64,000 bases of DNA from Xestospongia bergquistia (taxonomy: Eukaryota; Porifera; Demospongiae; Haplosclerida; Petrosiidae), in contig OZ014411.1 of assembly GCA_963965975.1 (NCBI GenBank), positions 4,759,001-4,823,000 on the forward strand, given 5' to 3'. Positions 46,501 through 58,402 of this stretch are shown here, one piece after another; the first letter of the stretch is position 1; every line of letters begins with the position of its first letter. The notes beneath the pieces were generated by a model. It made no database searches. It was not told where the DNA came from and was given only the letters and a program-made list of their open reading frames with translations. Both the position numbers and the translations under genes were made by a program.

Positions 46501-47455
46501 TTAGTTGTTATCAAAATGCAATTGTTCATATATAGGATTACGTGTCATATCGATAATATAGTCATATTCCTTTTCAATGACTGTTTCATAAGCTCTATTC
46601 TCTTGATTGCTTGAAGTTGATATTCGTAATTCATATGCAACATTGACATCACATTTAGTATCTTCAATGTAACAGCTTTCTATTTATAAGTGATAAAAAG
46701 TAATGTAAAATAATATATAAATTTATCAATAAATACATGTATAGTTGCTATAGTTTGGAAATATATCTAGTACATAATATGAAATTAGTTAATTGGTATA
46801 TGGAATTAAATATTTTGTTAATAAATTTTGTGTATTGATGGGCAAAGAAAGGGACAAAGTTGCCTTAAATGTAACAATCTTTGGTATTTACACTGTAAAA
46901 ATTAATTATATGGTTGATTTAACCTCTGTATGTTATACAGGTTGTATGTATTTGTATGCAAATTAGTTGATGCAATAAAGTAAATGTCATGTACTGTTTA
47001 ATAAATGTACTATGGAATTTAATATTTATGTAGATACATAATTTTTAGTACAATAATATTAATGAGATGCTAGATCAAACCTGTTACTATGAAATTCGTA
47101 CATACACTCAATGTATTGTGTATTGATGTATGCAACCAAGTGTACATGAATGATGTATTAATCTATAAACATTTATAATCTATATAATCTCTATATAGTA
47201 ATTACCTTCTTCATGATGATTTGTCTTTGTGTAACAATTTGGTATTACACTTCTGCATTGTTGCTTGATACAATTATATTTAAAACATGCAATTATCACA
47301 ACTATAATAAACATAACAAAAGGAAAGACTAACCCTGACAAAAGTATATAATAGTTGTGAGTCAATATCAGTAACACAATCAGCAACAACATGCCGAATA
47401 TAATAATAGCAAAGGGAAACAGGATAATAAAAATACAATATGCCTTTGAAAACAT
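46501..47455 (-). CDS. Two-pass membrane protein with ITAM-like tail, copy 1 (142 aa)
   Basis: Exons 47455-47206 (250 bp) and 46679-46501 (179 bp) join in phase (GT-AG) into 142 residues. Two hydrophobic segments, about 7-32 and 37-58, are separated by a very short loop (THNYY), making a membrane hairpin with both ends on one side, presumably the cytosol. Cys-rich KYNCIKQQC follows the second segment. The tail has Y114ETV and then Y122DYI-x8-Y134EQL, which meets the ITAM spacing YxxI/L-x6-8-YxxI/L and has acidic residues before the first Tyr. No charged residue lies in the membrane segments, unlike vertebrate ITAM adaptors. YxxI/L could instead be endocytic signals. Four paralogues in this window; function inferred only. 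Confidence 0.72.
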
Positions 47456-48712
47456 CAGTAGAAGTCGTCACAAAACGGTGGAAGGATTTGCGAAAAAATT
47501 ATTTGAGAGAGGGGTGTGGTCAACATCTCCTGATATATATATATATATATGTGTGTGTGGGTGTATCAAAGGTTGCATAATGGTATGACCTTACTTAGTG
47601 TTATAATAATATTCATATAACTTTGAAGATATGCCTACCATAGAAGATTATATGATACTATAAATTGCCCTATATATTTCTCTATAATGTGACTTAAGAT
47701 TTTAGCAATTAAGTTATGAGTAGTTTGCAATTCCAGAACAAAAGAAAAGTAAAAAACAACTTAAGCATGTTTCTGATCATAAGAAGAGATATAAAGTCAA
47801 ATTGTACACTGTAGTTGTGGTGAGCAGACATTCAATGCTGTCCCTCATTGTTGATTAAATTCCATATTATTTTTACAATAACTATATTGAAGCAATAATA
47901 ATAAATATTTGCACATGTTTGAGTTTGCTGTTTGTTCATTTTATGAATCCCAACTAGTCGTGTGAAAGACATAGCTTGTCTATGCTGTTACCAGGTAAAT
48001 ACACCAAGTAAATATTACATACTTATATAATTACTGCTCATATTTTGTAAAACTTTACTCCTCAGCCAAGTGAATAGAACAGTTACAAACTCCACTGTTC
48101 TAAGAAAAGCTACATCAGCTACGTGTACTAAAATAAATTTTGGTTGACCAAAACTTGATTCCTCAGCCGACTGACATAATTTATAAACTTCAATCATTCT
48201 AGATAAGTCTAGCCAAACACTTACCCAGAATGATTGAAGTCTATAAACTATGTACACATTTGGACGAGGAATCAAGCGCTAGATTATATTATTCATACAG
48301 TAGTTATGGTTAGTCTTACTCCAAATCCAACCATCTTCAATAAAACTTGAGATACGTAGTTATAACATAACCACAATAATATTCACACAATCAATATGCT
48401 GTAGGACAATCTATCTTTTTGGTAAAGTTGTTAGAATTATACTATTGTCTTTTTAGTAGAATTTCTTATGTACTATATAATTATAAAATTAACTTTTAAA
48501 CAAACAAGTCATTCTCCCATAACTATAATAAGTAATCTTATCTTTATGATCTAGCTATAAGCACATATTAATGAACTTTATAAGCTATAGCCTTTTGTAT
48601 AGTAAGTTCTATGTGCTTTATCAATATGAAATGTGGCTTTTGAAGATAAGCATGCATGATTTTATTTTTCTCCTGTTTGCATACAAATACATGCTTTCAT
48701 TTCATGTTACTT
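47456..48712. other. Spacer unit upstream of ITAM-like copy 1
   Basis: Contains a TA/TG microsatellite (47537-47556), the shared spacer repeat (47715-48000) and a 48015-48275 stretch with an internal inverted similarity around AATGATTGAAGT/ACTTCAATCATT (48180-48245). 48590-48700 resembles 39900-40010, that is, the 3' flank of the full receptor gene. No gene recognised. Confidence 0.55.
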
Positions 48713-49092
48713 TCATATACCATGAATAGTGAGTAGTACTTTGACCACACTCGTATTTAACAAATGATAGTGCTAATGTAACTGTGCGAAGTAGCTTCAT
48801 ATATGATAACAGAATTAATGTAGCCAAAACTGGAACAGTATTGTGACCAATAAGACGACCTAACTTGGTACACTCAGCAAGGAAGATAATAATAATAATG
48901 ATGACCCATATGTAAAATGGGAAGACAAACTGTAACCATACTTTAACATAACTATCCATACCATTGTAGAAACATGTTTCAATACCAAAATCAAGATTCA
49001 GCCAGGAAATAAACTGACTAAGAAAAATGATAGGTCCAGAAGGAAAGAAAATGGCTTCATTGAGTTTGATAATGTTGGCGAAAAAATGAGTC
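48713..49092 (-). pseudogene. Fragment of the receptor-like gene (membrane domain)
   Basis: About 380 bp nearly identical to 41230-41608 of the complete gene. It encodes FFANIIKLNEAIFF through the KLLRTVTLALSFVKYECGQ segment, with only a few substitutions. Both ends break abruptly: upstream into the spacer homologous to 46240-46350, downstream into receptor 3' flank. It has no start, signal peptide or ectodomain. It is the scar left when a receptor-adaptor unit was duplicated and most of the receptor was deleted. Confidence 0.9.
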
Positions 49093-49413
49093 CTTTTTCC
49101 AGCACATAAATGTCTCCCAAATTCCTGCCTTTTGATCATCATGGATAACAACGAAGTTCAAGACGGCAGATCACATAATTAATTGTTTCACTACCTATAA
49201 GCTACGCTTGTACACAGCAGTTTAACCAATCCATTTACTACAAAAGAAGGAAAACTTCCAAATATATATGATGTTCTAACTTAATAGTTCACTCTATGTG
49301 AAGGGAGACAAAAATGTAATTATGACTGCTCAATGTATTCATGGCTCAATAAAGTCATCGTATACATATCCTGTTCTGTTTATAGATCTCAGTTTTTATA
49401 TAAATGCAAATGT

Positions 49414-50392
49414 TCACATACATGCAGGATTACGTGTCATATCAATAATATATTTCTTCTCAGTGATTGTTTTATAACTTCTATTCTCTTGATTTCTTGG
49501 AGCTGATATTTGTAATTCATATGCAACATTGACATCACATTTAGTATCTTCAATGTAACAGCTTTCTATTTATAAGTGATAAAAGTAATGTAAAAATAAT
49601 ATATAACTTAATCAATATCAACTCATGTATTGTAGTAGTTGCTATAGTTTGGAAATATATCTAGTACATAATATGAAATTAGTTATAGTTAAGTAGTATA
49701 TGTAATGAAATATTTTTTAATTAACAAATATGTGTAGTTAGTGACAAAGAATGGTACAAAATTGTCTTAAATATGAAAATCTTTGGTAGTTACACTGTTA
49801 AAGTTGATTGGTTGATTTAAACACTATATGAAGTTCTATATGTGTTGCAAATTAGTTGATGCAATAAAGTAAATGTCATGTAGAGTTTTTATTACTATTG
49901 TAATAAATGTACTATGGAATTTACTATACTTGTAACTATTGTTAAGTACTGTGGTGATGATGAGATGCTAGATAAGAACTGTTACTATGAAATTCATACA
50001 TACACTCAATTTATTGTGTAGGTACTTGAAATAATACAATTGATTTATTTTAACAGTAAAAAAAGATGACTATAAATATTTATAGTTTACAGATTAATGT
50101 TGTAATCTTTAAATATTTATAATCTATATATATAATAAGTACCTTCCTCATGATGATTCACTCTTGTGTAACCATTTGATATTACACTTCTACATTGTTG
50201 CTTGATACAATTCCATTTAAACCCCACAATTATCACAATTATGCTAACCATAACAAGAAAAAAGACCAATACTGTAATAAATACATAATAGTTTTGAGCC
50301 AATATCAGTAACACAGTCAGCAGCAACATGTTGAATATAATAATAACGAAGAGAAACACTATAATAAAAATACAATGTGCCTTTGGAAACAT
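49414..50392 (-). CDS. ITAM-like two-pass protein, copy 2, motif lost (133 aa)
   Basis: Exons 50392-50143 and 49565-49414 join in phase (402 bp, 133 residues). The membrane hairpin and the Cys-rich KWNCIKQQC region are kept. In the tail, six bases coding Asp-Tyr are missing (EKKYIIDM instead of EKEYDYIIDM). After TRNP the frame is shifted, giving an early stop (NPACM) in place of NP(I/V)YEQLHFDNN. Y114ETV is also changed (YKTI). The protein therefore has no tandem YxxI/L pair: either a decaying copy or a decoy form without signalling Tyr residues. Splice sites remain intact, so it may still be expressed. Confidence 0.65.
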
Positions 50393-52544
50393 CAGTAGCA
50401 GGCGTCACTGGACAGTTAAGAACTAATTAGTTATTTGTGAGAGGAGTGGTCAACATCTCTGAGTTACTACACACTGCATGCGTTTTTAATAATATGTGGG
50501 TGTATCAAAGGTGTAGCATATATTGGTATATAATACTTATATATATGTAGCATATACAAGTAACGCATATATACTTTATTTATTGTTATAATATTCATAT
50601 GATTTTGAAGGTATGCCTACCACAGAAGACTATATATGACTACTGATATACTTTAAGTCAATCTATAGTCATATATAGTGTTTCTCTAGTATATATGTTG
50701 TGACATTTGATATAAATATATATATATATAGAATTTAAGATAGAAAGTTATCAGCTTTTTGTAATTCTTGAACAAAAGAAAAGTAAAAACTAAGTTGAGT
50801 GTGTTTCTGATGATGAGAAGACAATTAAAATTGAAGTTATATACTACAGCTGTGCAGTAATTTGGCCACTGTGCAAATCCTACTACAAACTATAAGTGAT
50901 GTTTTTGCCAAATAGTGGTGATTTGACGATTTTGTTACATAGGTTTCAGCTACTCTGTTGCCTTAAACAGGTACTTAATCATTCAGGGACATTGTTAAAT
51001 TGTTAGGATCTCACTTTCAGTTCATTGTACTACCTAGATTTCATATACAGGATATTTTGTAACATCTACAATTATGTTTCAGAGTTTCCATGTTCAAACC
51101 GACAATTTGTGGTTTGAAGTATACCTGAACCTGTAATAAGACTATAGTGAAGTTAACTTATAATATTGTGCTAGTAATTGGTTTTCATACTTTAATTAAA
51201 TATTATTATTATTAAACTTGATATTGATGACTCCTTGTATCCTGATCACTCTCTAATAAGAGTCTATTAGTCTTATTAAAATGAACTGAATCCTATAGAA
51301 ATGTCTTATATGGTGAAAAGTGACATCCATTCTCAATTCCATTGAACCACATAACCCAGTCACCAGCTCTAATGTTATAGTTCATTATGATAGAGCTGAA
51401 AACTAGTTGTTGTAAACGTGACTGTGTATCATCTACTTACTTGAGCATACAAGGTTAGGAACTGCTTGTTTAAATCACTCAGTGGCCATTAATTGCTCTA
51501 GTAGGTTACATACACAAACAGTTAATGGTTCTAACTGTTTATCTATACTGTTAGTACTTAAGTTGAAAGTGAAGTTAGTCATTTCCTCTTCCTTTAGAAT
51601 AGTTACTTATCATATAAGGCAATTATGGCATATGTAACTATTATAAAGGAAGAGGAAACGACTAACTTCATTTTCAAATTAAACAATAAAAGTATAGATA
51701 AACAGTTAGAACCATCAACTGTTTGTGTATATAACCTACTAGAGCAATTAATAATAGACATGAGAACTGGAACAACTCTATTGGAAAAGTAATCATAATA
51801 CTGTTTTCATTACTAATGTACTACTGCTTTTATAGCTACATAACCATTAATTTCATAACATATTAGTAATAAAAATAGTATTAAGTTTTCTTTTTGCATA
51901 TGCAACCTGAATAACCATACATTGGTTAAATCAACCATTCAATTTTTACAGTGTAATACCCACTGATTGATTTAAACAAACAGTTTCTAACCTTGTAGGC
52001 TAAGATAAACAGATACACACAGTCACCTCTAAAAGCAAATCTATACCTAGGAATGAGATTTCAATATGTTGTCACATACCTAACACCAGATATATCAGAT
52101 TTAATGTTACCTTTTGTCTTTTGATTATTACTAAAATATGCACTCCAACAATGTATATATCTTCCTTTATGGAGATTTGATATTGATGACTCCTTGTATC
52201 TCGATCACTCTCTAATAAGAGTCTATTACTCAAAAAGACAAAGTAGGAAATGAATTAAATGACCTATTAAGCTGCCTTATAGCTTTCCAAAATGGCTTTG
52301 TATCAGAATGGAAAGCAGAGTAGCAGGCTTTCATTGCCTCTTTCTTCAAGTTGCAAATTTATTCTGCATTTGTGATAATTGTTTAAGTGGGTACCAATCA
52401 TGTGATAACTAGCTACCTTACATGAGTCCTATAATTAATAGTTTACTCTATGTGAAGCATAGACAAAAATGTAATTATAACTGCAGGATACATTCATGGT
52501 TCTATAAACTCATTGTATACATTTACTGTTAGGGCTTATAATTC
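50393..52544. other. Repeat-filled spacer between copies 2 and 3
   Basis: Contains TA microsatellites near 50717-50730, part of the shared spacer repeat (50755-50850), a ~480-bp block (51273-51750) almost identical to 56836-57313, a fold-back element (51489-51751) and another copy of a dispersed block (52030-52240) found in both orientations elsewhere in the cluster. No gene recognised. Confidence 0.65.
51489..51751. mobile_element. Long-arm fold-back element, copy A
   Basis: The two ends (TTAATTGCTCTAGTAGGTTA... and its complement) form imperfect inverted arms of roughly 110 bp around a short centre. It contains GGAAGAGGAAA and its complement near the turn. A near-identical copy lies at 57051-57312. 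Half copies, one arm only, lie near 55160-55250, 60030-60060 and 60745-60900. Confidence 0.8.
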
Positions 52545-53564
52545 TCAGTTGTTATCAAAATGCAATTGTTCATATACAGGATTACGTGTCATATCAATAA
52601 TATAGTCATATTCCTCCTCAGTGACTGTTTCATAAACTCTATTCTCTTGATTGCTTGAAGTTGATATTCGTAATTCATATGCAACATTGACATCACATTT
52701 AGTATCTTCAATGTAACAGCTTTCTATTTATAAGTGATAAAAGTAATGTAAAATTAATATATAACTTTATCAATAAATACATGTATAGTTGCTATAGTTT
52801 GGAAATAGAGTTAGTACATAATATAAAATTAGTTAATTAGTGTATGGAATGAAATGTTTTGTTAATAAATAAATGTGTGTAGCAAGTGACAAAGAATGAG
52901 ACAAAATTGCCTTAAAATGTAACAATCTTTGCTTGATTTAAACACTATATGTTTGTACAGGTTGTATGTGTGTTGCAATTATTTGATGTATTAAAGTGAA
53001 CATCATCTACAGTTTTTATTACTACTAGAATAAATGTTCTATGGAATTTACTATTCATGTAGATATATATATATATATATCTATATATATATATAATTGT
53101 TAGTACTATGATGATGAGATCAAGATCAAAGCTGTTACTATGAAATTCATACATAGACTCAATGTATTGTGTAGGGATCCATGCAACAAAATGTACTTGA
53201 ATTGGTTAATACAATTGATTTATTTTAACAGTGAAAAAGATGACTATAAATATTTATAGTTTACAGATTAATCTTGTAACCTTTAAATATTTAAAATCTA
53301 TACATAGTAAGTACCTTCCTCATGATGATCCGTCTTTGTATGACAATTTGATATTACACTTGTACACTGTTGCTTGATACAATTCCATTTAAAACCCACA
53401 ATTATCACACTTATGCTAACCATAACAAGAAGAAAGACCAATACTGTAATAAATATATAATAGTTTTGAGCCAATATCAGTAACACAATCAGCAACAACA
53501 TGCCGAATATAATAATAACGAGAGGAAACAAAATAACAAAAATACAATGTGCCTTTGGAAACAT
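52545..53564 (-). CDS. ITAM-like two-pass protein, copy 3 (142 aa)
   Basis: Exons 53564-53315 and 52723-52545 join in phase into 142 residues. Two hydrophobic segments flank the loop AQNYY, and the KWNCIKQQC region follows. The tail keeps VYETV and EEEYDYI-x8-YEQL, the ITAM-like spacing, with three Glu before the first Tyr. The start is supported because the ATG and the preceding context are shared by all four copies. The intron holds a TA microsatellite (53064-53093). It belongs to a ~2.6-kb segment (about 52530-55140) duplicated at 57400-60020 with copy 4. Confidence 0.72.
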
Positions 53565-55352
53565 CAGTAGCAGGCGTCACTGGACAGTTGAAGGATTTGA
53601 GAACAAATTAACTATTTCAGAGAGGCGTGGTCAACATCTCTAGTTACTACACACTACGTTTTTAATAATATATGGGTGTATCAAAGGTGTTATATATTGA
53701 CGTTACTTATATAACTTTGAAGATATGCCTACCACAGAAGACTATATGTGACTACTGATAGACTTTAAGTCAATCTATAGTCATATATAGTGTTTCTCTA
53801 GTATATATGTTGTGACATTTGATATAAATATATATACATAGAATTTAAGATTGAAAGTTATAAGCAATTTACAATTCTAGAACTAAAGAAAAGTAAAACT
53901 ATAAGTTAAATATGTTTCTGATTGTAAGAAGACAAATAAAATCGAATTTATGCACTGTAACTGTGATGATCAGACATGCAATAACTTCAGTGCTGTCACT
54001 CATTAGTGATTAAATTACACATTGTCTTTACTATAAAATAAATAATAATAATTATTTGTGCACGTTTTTAGTTCGTTTATCATTGATTTTTCAAATCCCA
54101 ACTAGTCATATGAGACATACTTTGTCTATACTATCAACAATTATCAGATGAACATACCAAGTACATGTGTAGTGTGCATTTTTTGTCTGGCTGGTCAAAC
54201 ATTGCTCCTCAATCAACTACATATGAATTTACATATTTCAATGTTCTGGAAAATAATACATGTACAGTTAAGATCAATTAATTTAAAAGAGTAAATCACA
54301 TGATCTACCAACAGACCCCTCATTCCTTCACCACCTGACTATCCAGTCTCTTTCTACCTGATCATCCAGTAGAAAATATCAATGTTAAACATATCAAGGT
54401 GGCGAAGGATTTTGTACAACCTAGATTTCATATACAAGTCCTATAGATATTTGTAACATCTACAATTATATTTCAGATTTTCCAGGTTCAAATCAGACAA
54501 TTGTGGTTTCAAGTATAACTGAACCAGTAATAAGAGTATAGTGAAGTTTACTTACAATATTGTGCCAGTGATTGTTTTTCATACTTTAGTTAAGTATTAG
54601 TATTATTGAATGTCTGTCATGACAGTTAGATAGTAACTGAGATAGCAATTGTGAAGGATTGGTTACATTCGTGTTTGTAATAAACATAGCATCTGACAGC
54701 CAGTCAACCATGTCTTTGATTGATGGTATAGGTGGTTGATAGTGAGATGCTACTAATAGTAGAGTGTGCAACAACTAGTTTCAACTCTTATCATGTCAGA
54801 TTTCAACATTTGAAGTGGTGACTGAGTATTGTGGTTCATTGGTATTGAGAATAAATGTGTCTTTTCACAAGATAAGATATTTCTTTAGGATTCAGTTCAT
54901 TTTAACAAGAGTAATAGACTCTTATTAGGGAGTGATCAAGATACAAGGAGTCATCAATATCAAATTTCCATAAAAGGAAGATATATACATTGTTGGAGTG
55001 CATATTTTAGTAATAATCTCAAGACAAAAGGTGACATTAAATCTGACATATCTGGTGTTAGGTAAGTGATAACATATTGAAATCTCATTCCTAGGCCGGT
55101 GACTAAGTATATCTGCTCATCCGAGCCTAAAGGTTAGGAACTGCTTGTTTAATTCATTAGTGGCTATTAATTGCTCTAGTAGGTTCCATACACAAACAGT
55201 TGATGGTTCTAACTGATTATCTATACTGTTAGCGTTAAAGTTAGTATTATTATTAGTTAGATTATAAAAAGTAAAATTAAATGATTTTCATTATCAATAG
55301 CCCACATTTTATGTAATATACAATGACTTTATTATCATATTGTCATTTTTAG
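53565..55352. other. Upstream spacer of copy 3, duplicated segment
   Basis: 53700-55140 is nearly identical to 58570-60015, including a shared 62-codon minus-strand frame (54586-54774) starting about HTLLLVASH.QPPIPSIKD. Diverged copies of the same frame, with a stop, occur near 56270-56440 and 60200-60345. It includes the spacer repeat (53865-54150) and the dispersed block (54840-55120) present in inverted orientation elsewhere. No gene confidently called. Confidence 0.6.
54586..54774 (-). other. Recurring minus-strand coding-like segment
   Basis: A 62-codon frame containing QPPIPSIKDMVDWLSDAM, found again almost unchanged at 59457-59645. It is recognisable with in-frame conservation (QPPIPSIKNTVNWLSDVM) at about 56270-56440, where it ends in a stop, and near 60200-60345. 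It lacks an ATG and is preceded by an AG, so it could be an old exon. Family not recognised. Confidence 0.35.
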
Positions 55353-55736
55353 ATTATTTTGGTTACTTTAATATTTCAAGGAAATCCTCTGATTTATTAT
55401 GTCAGACCCACTACTGGTATACAGAGTTGTCCTACTGATCAACATTGCCATACTCTTTCCTACTACATCATGAATAAAATATTACATATATCATCTAACG
55501 TTACATTGATATTCATGGATGGTGAACATCTGTTGCATGAAAATCCCACACTATGTATTGATGGTCTAAATATGGTACAGCTACTTGGAAAAGGTCAGTG
55601 GGTATATGGTTTTAACCAATCAATATGGAGTCAACTGCTGTCATCAGATGTATTAATCTTGATGGCACTGGTATAAGTATGTACAACACAAAAATTGTAC
55701 ATTTTAAAGGTATAACAATTACTGCTTGTAATACAG
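55353..55736 (+). pseudogene. 5' fragment of a receptor-like gene
   Basis: Begins at the same splice acceptor as exon 2 of the 60999 gene and encodes LIYYVRPTTGIQSCPTDQHCHTLSYY, matching that paralogue for about 125 residues. One base is lost near 55625, shifting the frame, and homology stops at about 55736, where the spacer repeat takes over. The signal-peptide exon is missing because the upstream sequence is replaced by half of a fold-back element. It lies head-to-head with ITAM-like copy 3. Confidence 0.88.
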
Positions 55737-57422
55737 GTGACATACTTTGCCTATACTGTCAACACTTATCAGATAGACACATCAAGCACATGCTTATAGT
55801 GTGCATTTTTTTGCCTGACTGGCCAAACATTGCTCCTCAACCCTACTACATATGAATTTACATATTCTAATATTCTAGAAAATAATACATGTACAGTTAA
55901 AGAGTAAATCACATGATCTACTCACAGAACCCCTCCTCCTTCATCATCTGACTATCCAGTCTCTTTCCACCTGATCGATCATCCAGTAGAAAATATCAGT
56001 GTTAAACATATCAGGATGAGGAGGGAGGTAATTTAGGTGGGACATTGCCACAATCTCACTTTCATTTCCTCATGCAACCTAGATTTCATATACAAATCCT
56101 ATGAATGTTTTCGTAACAGTTACAATTATATTTCAGAGTTTCCAGTTTCAAAACCTGACAATGTGTGGTTTGAGTATACCTGAGCCTGTAGTTAGACTAT
56201 AGTGAAGTTAACTTACAATATTGTGCTAGTAATTGTTTTTCATACTTTAATTAAGTATTATTATTGAATGTCTGTCATGACAATTCAATTAGATAGTTAA
56301 CATAGCAATTGTGAACATTCATTGGTTACATTCATGTTAGTAATTAGACATAACATCTGACAACCAGTTGACAGTGTTTTTGATTGATGGTATAGGTGGT
56401 TGGTTGTGAAATGTTACAAACAGTAGAGTGTCTAAAAGCAAATCTATACATAGGAATGAGATTTCAATATGTTGTTATATGTACTACTTGTTACAACTTT
56501 TTAGCCTTTAAGTATGTGGAATGTATATTTGTCACTAAATCATGACAATTGATGTAATAATGTATAACATAGTGTGTTCTATATAGTTTAACTAGTCTAT
56601 TGGTAATTATTAATGGTTGTTGTTTTTATTAATTTTTATTTTTCTCTTTTTCCTCGTTTATTATCCCATAAACATAGATGATCTACATTCTACTTGCCTT
56701 AATGTTACCTTTTGTCTTGGATTATAACTAAAATATGCACTTCAACAATGCATATATTTTCCTTTTATGCAAATTTGATATTGATGACTCCTTGTATCTT
56801 AATCATTCTCTAATAAGAGTCTATTAGTTTTATTAAAATGAACTGAATCCTATAGAAATGTCTTATCTGGTGAAAAGTGACATTCATTCTCAATTCCATT
56901 GAACCACATAACCCAGTCACCAGCTCTAATGTTATAGTTCATCATGATAGAGCTGAAAACTAGTTGTTTGTACGTAGAGCTGACTGTGTATCATCTACTT
57001 ACTTGAACATACAAGATTAGGAACTGCTTATTTAAATCACTCAGTGGCCATTAATTGCTCTAGTAGGTTACATACACAAACAGTTAATGGTTCTAACTGT
57101 TTATCTATACTGTTAATATTTAAGTTGAAAATGAAGTTAGTCATTTCCTCTTCCTTTAGAATAGTTACTTATCATATAAGGCAATTATGGCATATGTAAC
57201 TATTATAAAGGAAGAGGAAACGACTAACTTCATTTTCAAATTAAACAATAACAGTATAGATAAACAGTTAGAACCATCAACTGTTTGTGTATATAACCTA
57301 CTAGAGCAATTAATACACTGTAAAAATTGATTGGTTGATATAACCATTATTCGGTTATACAGGTTGTAATTACAAACTTATTTTTGTTGGAAAAATACAT
57401 TTACTGTTAGGGCTTATAATTC
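55737..57422. other. Repeat-filled spacer between receptor fragment and copy 4
   Basis: 55737-56000 resembles 54115-54390. 56140-56440 resembles 60080-60360. 56836-57313 matches 51273-51750. A fold-back element lies at 57051-57312. No gene recognised. Confidence 0.65.
57051..57312. mobile_element. Long-arm fold-back element, copy B
   Basis: Nearly identical to 51489-51751, with the same terminal TTAATTGCTCTAGTAGGTTA arms. Because similarity continues left to about 56836/51273, the two were probably copied as part of a larger segment rather than by independent insertion. Confidence 0.8.
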
Positions 57423-58402
57423 TCAGTTGTTATCAAAATGCAATTGTTCATATACAGGATTACGTGTCATATCAATAATATAGTCATATTCCTCCTCAGT
57501 GATTGTTTCATAAACTCTATTCTCTTGATTGCTTGAAGTTGATATTTGTAAATCATATGCAACATTGACATCACATTTAGTATCTTCAATGTTACAGCTT
57601 TCTATTTATAAGTGATAAAAGTAATGTAAAATTAATATATAACTTTATCAATAAATGCATGCATAGTTGCTATAATAGAGTTAGTACATAACATGAAATT
57701 AACTAATTAGTATATGGAATGAATTATTTTGTTAATTAATAAATATGTGTAGCAAGTGACAAAGAATGGGACAAAATTACCTTAAATGTAACAATCTTTG
57801 CTCTCAAAATTGACAGGTTGATTTAAACACTATATGTTGTACAGGTTGTATGTGTGTTGCAATTATTTGATGTATTAAAGTGAACATCATCTACAGTTTT
57901 TATTACTATTAGATAAAGGTACTATGGAATTTACTAATCATAATTGTTAGTACTATGATGATGAGATACTAGATCAAAGCTGTTACTATGAAAATCATAC
58001 ATACACTCAATGTATTGTGTAGGGATTCATGCAACAAAATGTACTTGAATTGGTTAATACAATTGATTTATTTTAACAGTGAAAAAGATGACTATAAATA
58101 TTTATAGCTTACAGATTAATCTTCCAAGATATAAATATTACATAGTAAGTACCTTCCTCATGATGATTCGTCTTTGTATGACAATTTGATATTACACTTC
58201 TACATTGTTGCTTGATACAATTCCATTTAAACCCCACAATTATCACAATTATATTAACCATTACAAAAAGAAAGACCAATACTGTAATAAATATATAATA
58301 GTTTTGAGCCAATATCAGTAACACAATCAGCAATAACATGCAGAATATAATAATAACGAAAAGAAACACTATAACAAAAATACAATGTGCCTTTGAAAAC
58401 AT
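57423..58402 (-). CDS. ITAM-like two-pass protein, copy 4 (142 aa)
   Basis: Exons 58402-58153 and 57601-57423 join in phase into 142 residues. It has the same hairpin (AQNYY loop), KWNCIKQQC and tail EEEYDYI-x8-YEQL as copy 3, so the ITAM-like spacing is retained. A few substitutions include Asn for the exon-2 Tyr (SCNIEDTKCD). It is divergently oriented to the receptor-like gene starting at 60999, about 2.6 kb away, so the two could share regulatory sequence. No charged residues lie in the membrane segments. Confidence 0.72.

Noticed and set aside
47180..47205. Reading the ITAM-like genes as single-exon 91-residue proteins
   Set aside because: A good GT donor precedes the stop in all copies and a conserved second exon joins in phase.
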